Source: Streptomyces sp. NK08204
GTDB taxonomy: Bacteria > Actinomycetota > Actinomycetes > Streptomycetales > Streptomycetaceae
Direction: 5' to 3'
Length of the DNA stretch: 64,000 nt
Assembly: GCF_020400585.1 (NCBI RefSeq)
Contig: NZ_JAINVF010000001.1
Location: forward strand, 434,001 to 498,000
The stretch's first letter is position 1; each line of letters starts with the position of its first letter. This document shows positions 57,533 through 64,000 of the stretch, one piece after another. Below the pieces are notes generated by a model. The model saw only the letters and a list, made by a program, of their open reading frames with translations, was not told the origin of the DNA and did no database searches. The position numbers and the translations under genes were made by a program.

Positions 57533-58051
57533 TCAGGAGAGTCCCGACGCCCGGAGGACCGCCTGCAGCGCCTCGCCGTCGATACGGTGGCCCAGCCGTT
57601 CCAGGACCTCGGCTCCCTGACGCAAGGTGCCGCGTTCCACGGAGCGGCGGACGCCCGTGTCGAGTTCGTGCCAGAGCAGCGGATTGGCGGCGAGGACGCG
57701 GGGGTCGAGTTCCAGCCGGTTGCCGTGGACGTCGCGCAGGACCAGGTGCGAAGAGACGCCGTCGTATTGCCGGACTGTCATCAGCCCGTCGGTGCGTACC
57801 ATGCGCCGGCGCCAGGGCGTGCGGACCGCCAGCCAGCCGGGGCCCGCACTCACCCGCTGGGGAAGCAGGACGGCGCACACCGCGGCCGACAGGGTGAACC
57901 AGAGCAGGGCGCGCAGGGGCGTCAGGGTGTCGGCGTCCCAGTCGACCAAAAGGCTCAGGGCGCAGAACAGCAAGGCACAGCTCACCGCGAGCCGGGCGCT
58001 GCCACGCCAGTGGCGGTCGCCGGCCGAGCCTGGCGGTCCGCTCCGTCGCAT
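57533..58051 (-). CDS. PH-like/small membrane protein of unknown function
   Basis: 172 residues. Two adjacent helices (about 22-36 and 47-63) are followed by a soluble domain (GWLAVRTPWRRRMVRTDGLMTVRQYDGVSSHLVLRDVHGNRLELD) of the bacterial PH/YdbS-like kind and a C-terminal helix-rich part (HELDTGVRRSVERGTLRQGA). ATG 58051 is preferred: TAGCGT ends 7 nt upstream, consistent with a leaderless message. GTG 58075 is an alternative. Substrate or partner unknown. Confidence 0.75.
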   Translation of the reverse strand: MRRSGPPGSAGDRHWRGSARLAVSCALLFCALSLLVDWDADTLTPLRALLWFTLSAAVCAVLLPQRVSAGPGWLAVRTPWRRRMVRTDGLMTVRQYDGVSSHLVLRDVHGNRLELDPRVLAANPLLWHELDTGVRRSVERGTLRQGAEVLERLGHRIDGEALQAVLRASGLS

Positions 58052-58160
58052 GACGCCGACGCTAGGCGCCCGCACCCGGTGCGGCGACCGCTGCTTACGG
58101 GCTCCTGACGCGTACGGGCGAATCTTGACGGGATCCTGACGCGGCCGCCGGAGCCGGTCC

Positions 58161-60113
<1,953 letters not shown>

Positions 60114-60413
60114 GGACGAGTTCTCCAGGTGTGCGGCTCAGCGGCTCAGTCGGGGTCCGGCCGTCCCTCGGACGGCGGCATCAGCTAAGCAGAGAGTCGC
60201 CCATCGGCCCGTGAGCGATCTCACCGAGCGCGTCAAGCTTCCGTTAAGACCGTCCGGGCCACAACCGCCGGCACATCAGGATCAAGAGGCAACCACTGCG
60301 CGGGCGCAGGTTCGGTTGTTCAGGGGAGCGCGCCGGCCAGGTCGTGTCAGTGGCGGAGATCCAGTGTCATGCCGAAGAGCGGTGCGGGCGGTGGCCGGGT
60401 CGGTGCCGTAGCT

Positions 60414-60802
60414 CCAGTGCAGGAGCCTTAGCGCCACGGTGTCCGTACGGGCCCTGCGCAGGGACTCCGCCTGCGCCTCGCCGCGGCCCTCTGCGACCGC
60501 CTCGGCCAGGTTGGCGAAGACGACCGTCAGCCACAGCCACAGGCTGATGACCCGGGTGAAAACGGTGGATGGAGCAACGCCGACAGGGTGGTCAGCACCG
60601 CGCCCACGGACACCACGAACAGGACCGGGTTTCGGACCAGGGTGCGCGGATGCAGCTTGCGTAGTGCCTCGGGAAGGCAGCGGAGGAGTTGGGCGGGTTC
60701 GAACAGCCCGCTCGGAGCGTGGCGTCTCGCCCGTTCCGTTCTGGTCCGGGGCGGCCGTTGGGGACTTGAGCGTGGGGCTTGTTGGGGGGCGGCGGGAAGC
60801 AT
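60414..60802 (-). pseudogene. kdpB: kdpB (K+-transporting ATPase B) remnant, frameshifted and truncated
   Basis: From ATG 60802 the frame reads a Pro/Arg leader and then LFEPAQLLRCLPEALRKLHP, RTLVRNPVLFVVSVGAVLTT, LSALLHP, which is the KdpB N-terminus. At about 60560 the matching sequence jumps by one base: VFTRVISLWLWLTVVFANLA, EAVAEGRGEAQAESLRRART, DTVALRLL continue in the other frame. After about residue 135 of ~700 the match ends. No kdpA, kdpC or rest of kdpB is present nearby. The rest of 60114-61116 shows nothing I can name. Confidence 0.85.
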
Positions 60803-61116
60803 GGACACCTTTGTGCCGTGACGGTGGACAGGGACTGTTGCCGCGGTCCGTGCGGTGCCGGCGATGAGGCGACGACAAGCGTCCTGCGCGGGTGCGTGCC
60901 CCCTCCAACCCGGCTCGCCGCCACAACCACCCAGTCCGGCAGGGAATTTGCGGCGCCCATACGGCCAGGCCCGAGGCGCCGTCAAAGTCCCGTCAAACAA
61001 AGCCGAGCAGCCGTCAGAAACCCGTCAAGAACGGCCAGGGGTGTCCGAAACCGGACGCAGACTGATCGGCGACGGGGGGACGGGCGACCGTCCGTGGCCT
61101 GAACGTTGGAGGGACC

Positions 61117-62694
61117 GTGACTCTCACGGCCGGAACGACGCAGGGTCCTGGGACCGAGGGGACCGCCGCGACGCCACGAGGAGGGGATGTCGTCCAGCCC
61201 GGGGGCAGCCCCGGACCGCGGAGACGAGGGATTCCGCGGCCGGCCGGACCGGGTCCGAGGCTGCGCCTGCGGCGGCAGGCCGTGGCCGCGCGGGCCGCCC
61301 TGCGCCGTCGCTTCTGGGCCACCGTGCCCGCGCAGCTGCGCCTTCTGCGCGCGGCCACGCTCCTGCTCGCCGCCGCCGTAACCATCCTGCTGCTCGTCGC
61401 CGGGCTCGCCGCACGCGGCACCTGGAACAGCGTGGCCGGACGGGACGCGCCACGCACCACCAGCGCCGCCGACCTCAACCTCGCCCTGAACGACATGGAC
61501 GCCCAGGCCGCCAACGTCCTGCTGTCCAACGGGGACGCGGGCAAAGGGCGCCTGGTGACGCCATACGAGAAGGCGGTCGGCTTCTACGGCGACGCCCGGC
61601 GGGAGATCGGGCACGATCTGCGGACCCTCGCCGTCGCGGCGCAGGGCAACCGGTCCGACGAGAAGACCGTCGAGAACCTGACCGACGACTTCGCCGAGTA
61701 CCAGGAGCTGATCGGACGGGCCCTGGAGAACGACGGGCACACCGGCGGCAAGCCGGCCGCTCTGGCCGACTACCGCAAGGCGACCGACCTGCTCCAGGAG
61801 AGACTCCTGCCCGCGTCACGCAGTCTGGTCGCCTCCAACGATCGTGCCTTCGACGCGGAGTACAGCGCGGCGCGTTCCACTCTCGCCGCGCAGCTCGCCG
61901 CCACCGCCGCGCTGGGGGTACTCCTGCTCGGCGTGCTCGGAGTCATGCAGTGGTATCTGGCCCGCCGCTTCCACCGGATCCTGAACCCCACACTCCTCGC
62001 CGCCACCCTGTCCACGCTGCTCGCGGTGATCCTCGGCGCACAGATGCTGACATCCTCGTCCGAGGACCTGCGCGGCGCCCGCCGTGACGCCTTCGACTCC
62101 GTGGTCGCGCTCTCCCGCGCGCGGGCCATCGCCTACGACGCCAACGCCGACGAGAGCCGCTACCTCCTCGACCAACAGCGCCGCGAGCAGTACGAGGATG
62201 CGTTCCTCGTCAAGTCGCAGCAGCTGTATGGCCTGAAGGGCACCACGATGTCGACGTACGATGCGGAGCTGGCCGCCACCTGGCAGGCGTACAAGCGCGA
62301 CCACCACGACCTGCGCTTCACCGGGGAGTTCCGGCGCGAGCTGGACAACATCACCTTCCCCGGCGAGCGGGCCGCGGGCGAGAAAACCGTGGAGACGTAC
62401 GCGGTCTACCAGCGCGACGACCGCAAGATCCGCACGCTCGTGGCGCAGGGCAAGGCACAGCAGGCCGTGGCCTTCTGCATCAGCTGGGAGCCGGGCATGT
62501 CCAACGCCCACTTCGGCGCGTGGATGGCCGCCCTGGACCAGCTCACCCGCATCAACCGTGCCCATTTCGCGTCGTCGGTACAGGACGGCCGCTCGGCGGT
62601 GAGCGGCCTGCTTCCCTGGGCGGGCGGATTGCTGCTCGCGGCAATGGTGCTCACCCTGCTCGCACTGCGCCCCCGGCTGGCCGAGTTCCGTTAG
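61117..62694 (+). CDS. Multi-helix membrane protein of unknown function
   Basis: 525 residues: disordered basic N-terminus (1-65), a helix (about 77-98), a four-helix-bundle-like extracellular region (100-255), two helices (about 260-282 and 287-305), another extracellular helical region (DAFDSVVALSRARAIAYDAN, DESRYLLDQQRREQYEDAFL), and a final helix (about 500-518). The layout is like duplicated chemoreceptor-type sensor domains without any kinase or output domain. I do not recognise its family. GTG 61117 has GGAGGG 3-4 nt away. Its stop overlaps the convergent antiporter by 4 nt. Confidence 0.75.
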   Translation: MTLTAGTTQGPGTEGTAATPRGGDVVQPGGSPGPRRRGIPRPAGPGPRLRLRRQAVAARAALRRRFWATVPAQLRLLRAATLLLAAAVTILLLVAGLAARGTWNSVAGRDAPRTTSAADLNLALNDMDAQAANVLLSNGDAGKGRLVTPYEKAVGFYGDARREIGHDLRTLAVAAQGNRSDEKTVENLTDDFAEYQELIGRALENDGHTGGKPAALADYRKATDLLQERLLPASRSLVASNDRAFDAEYSAARSTLAAQLAATAALGVLLLGVLGVMQWYLARRFHRILNPTLLAATLSTLLAVILGAQMLTSSSEDLRGARRDAFDSVVALSRARAIAYDANADESRYLLDQQRREQYEDAFLVKSQQLYGLKGTTMSTYDAELAATWQAYKRDHHDLRFTGEFRRELDNITFPGERAAGEKTVETYAVYQRDDRKIRTLVAQGKAQQAVAFCISWEPGMSNAHFGAWMAALDQLTRINRAHFASSVQDGRSAVSGLLPWAGGLLLAAMVLTLLALRPRLAEFR

Positions 62695-64000
62695 GCATCC
62701 GCCAGCCGTGCCTCTTCCAGGTCCAGGGACCGCTGGAGCCGGCGGCGGGTGGTGTCGCTGATGCGGTGGGCGTCGTACAGGCGCTGCAGTTCCTCGGTCT
62801 CCACGGCGATCAGGTCGCGGCGCAGCTGGCGGTAGACCAGGTCGGCGGACTCGGTGGCCACGGCGCTGCCGTCGCGTTCGGCGAGGCGGTCGCTGGCATC
62901 GTCCAGGCGCGCGGTCAGGCCACGGCGGAGCCGGTCGACGACGATGTCGGGGACGGCCTCCAGCTCCGCCAGCTCCTCCAGGCGGGCGAGTCCGGCGTGG
63001 GCGAGACGGGAGCGGGCTTCGACCTCCTCGCGTTCGGTGTGGGCGGGCTCCAGGGCGATGCCGGAGGCGCGGACGACGGGGGCGAGGGTGAAGCCCTGCC
63101 CCACGAGCGTGACGACCACCACCGAGGTGGTCAGGACCAGGACCAGAGGGCGGTCGGTGAGCGGGCTGCCGTTCTTCGCCACCTCGGGGATGGACAGCGC
63201 GGCGGCCAGCGGCATCACCCCCCGTGTGCCGGCCCACGTCAGCACGACCGGCAACCGCCAGTTCAGCCGGCTGATGCCGCCCCTGCGCTGCACGACCGCC
63301 GACAGCGGGGCGAGCCACAGCAGGCGCACGGCGATAAGCGTGGTGGCGACGGCGAACGCGTACAGGGGCCATGCCCGGTCGCCGTCGGCCAAGGCTCGCA
63401 CCTCCGCGGGCAGCGCCAGCCCGATCAGCGAGAAGACCACGCTCTCCAGCAGGAAGACCACCGTGCCGTACACGGCGTGCAGTTGGAGGCGTATACGGGC
63501 GTTGGTGAGCCGGTCGCCCCGGCCGCCCAGGATCACCCCGGCGACCACGCAGGACGTCACCCCGGAGGTGTGCGCCGCCTCCGCCAGGAGATAGGACGCG
63601 TATGGGGTGACCAGCGCGATCACCGATTCCAGCACCGGGTCCTCGGTGCGCCGCCGGATCAGCGTGATCACTCCGGCCACCGCTGCTCCGATCACCGTGC
63701 CGCCGCCGGCCAGCAGCAGGAACTCGCCGCTCGCCGCGCCCCAGTTCGCCGCCGCGGACGCGATGGCGATGCTCACCGCGACCCGGACCAGCACCAGGGA
63801 GGTGGCGTCGTTGAACAGGCTCTCCGCCTGGACAAGGACCTGCACCTTCGGGGGAAGGGCGAGCCTGCGGCCGAGCGCGGTCACCGCCACCGGGTCGGTG
63901 CTCGCCAGGACCGCGCCCAGCACGAACGCCATCTGCCAGGACAACGGGGTGACCAGGACAGCGACCGCGCCGACGGCCGCCGCGGAGGCGAGGACCAGGC
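62691..64000 (-). CDS. CPA1 Na+/H+ antiporter (5' end outside window)
   Basis: At least 436 residues, reading off the right edge. Has the CPA1 signature LGAVLASTDPVAVTALGRRL (TDP), then VQAESLFNDATSLVL (ND), TWAGTRGVMPLAAALSIPEV and a C-terminal cytoplasmic coiled region (EREEVEARSRLAHAGLARLE, ELAELEAVPDIVVDRLRRGL). It exchanges Na+ for H+, pH-regulated in homologues by the tail. Second CPA1-type protein in the block but clearly distinct from the one at 54143. Confidence 0.92.
   Translation of the reverse strand, partial: LVLASAAAVGAVAVLVTPLSWQMAFVLGAVLASTDPVAVTALGRRLALPPKVQVLVQAESLFNDATSLVLVRVAVSIAIASAAANWGAASGEFLLLAGGGTVIGAAVAGVITLIRRRTEDPVLESVIALVTPYASYLLAEAAHTSGVTSCVVAGVILGGRGDRLTNARIRLQLHAVYGTVVFLLESVVFSLIGLALPAEVRALADGDRAWPLYAFAVATTLIAVRLLWLAPLSAVVQRRGGISRLNWRLPVVLTWAGTRGVMPLAAALSIPEVAKNGSPLTDRPLVLVLTTSVVVVTLVGQGFTLAPVVRASGIALEPAHTEREEVEARSRLAHAGLARLEELAELEAVPDIVVDRLRRGLTARLDDASDRLAERDGSAVATESADLVYRQLRRDLIAVETEELQRLYDAHRISDTTRRRLQRSLDLEEARLADA

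Noticed and set aside
57298..57897. 199-codon plus-strand frame after the cation-transport operon
   Set aside because: Only the first ~35 residues look protein-like; the rest is antisense to the gene at 57533-58051.

Overview
The window is high-GC actinomycete DNA and almost certainly comes from a Streptomyces chromosome. Signs of this are strong third-position G/C bias, frequent GTG/TTG starts, several apparently leaderless genes, Tat and lipoprotein signals, an Rpf/LysM/M23 protein, and many regulators. From memory (not checked), the order sdhCAB, LysR, rmdA ... WS/DGAT ... rpfD, gnd resembles the S. coelicolor SCO0922 to SCO0975 stretch. I saw no rRNA, tRNA, CRISPR array or intact insertion sequence.

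Layout. 1-4307: succinate dehydrogenase operon (sdhCAB, minus strand) divergent from a LysR regulator, with a T-N11-A box between them. 4490-7443: a c-di-GMP enzyme (RmdA type) translationally coupled to a SAM methyltransferase. 7708-16466: cell-envelope block with a repeat lipoprotein, proline-rich and glycine-rich surface proteins with C-terminal anchors, a class F sortase, a polysaccharide deacetylase and LysX. 16952-23893: universal stress protein, amino-acid permease, CapA-like lipoprotein, and an ECF sigma factor whose zinc anti-sigma lies 1 kb away behind a hypothetical gene and an array of hairpin repeats, then a membrane protein under an iron box. 23921-29902: Fpg/Nei glycosylase, a PAS-GAF-PP2C-ATPase regulator, a DUF6777 lipoprotein and a lipase-maturation-factor protein.

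30149-36593 holds the most striking system: a small Trypco1 protein, a 1,581-residue trypsin-NACHT-helical-repeat protein and an amidase, joined by a 2-nt gap and a TTGA overlap. It looks like a proteolytic STAND/NACHT conflict or signalling operon with an added amidase. 36612-50688: acetyltransferases, a 58-residue small gene, a degenerate HD protein, an atypical SDR with a zinc ribbon, WS/DGAT (triacylglycerol synthesis), GH92 mannosidase, a decayed glgC, a FhuF-like protein, an EamA transporter, RpfD and 6-phosphogluconate dehydrogenase.

50761-53952: a racemase-like protein, panD with a downstream GNAT, minisatellite DNA, a transposase fragment and a CBS-pair protein. 54143-64000 is a cation-homeostasis block: a candidate structured leader RNA, a CPA1 antiporter overlapping a NhaD/ArsB-type antiporter, a KimA-like APC permease, a frameshifted kdpB remnant, a membrane protein of unknown function and a further CPA1 antiporter running off the end. 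Two metabolic/transport genes (glgC, kdpB) survive only as fragments, and three intergenic repeat arrays suggest an actively changing chromosome-arm-like region.
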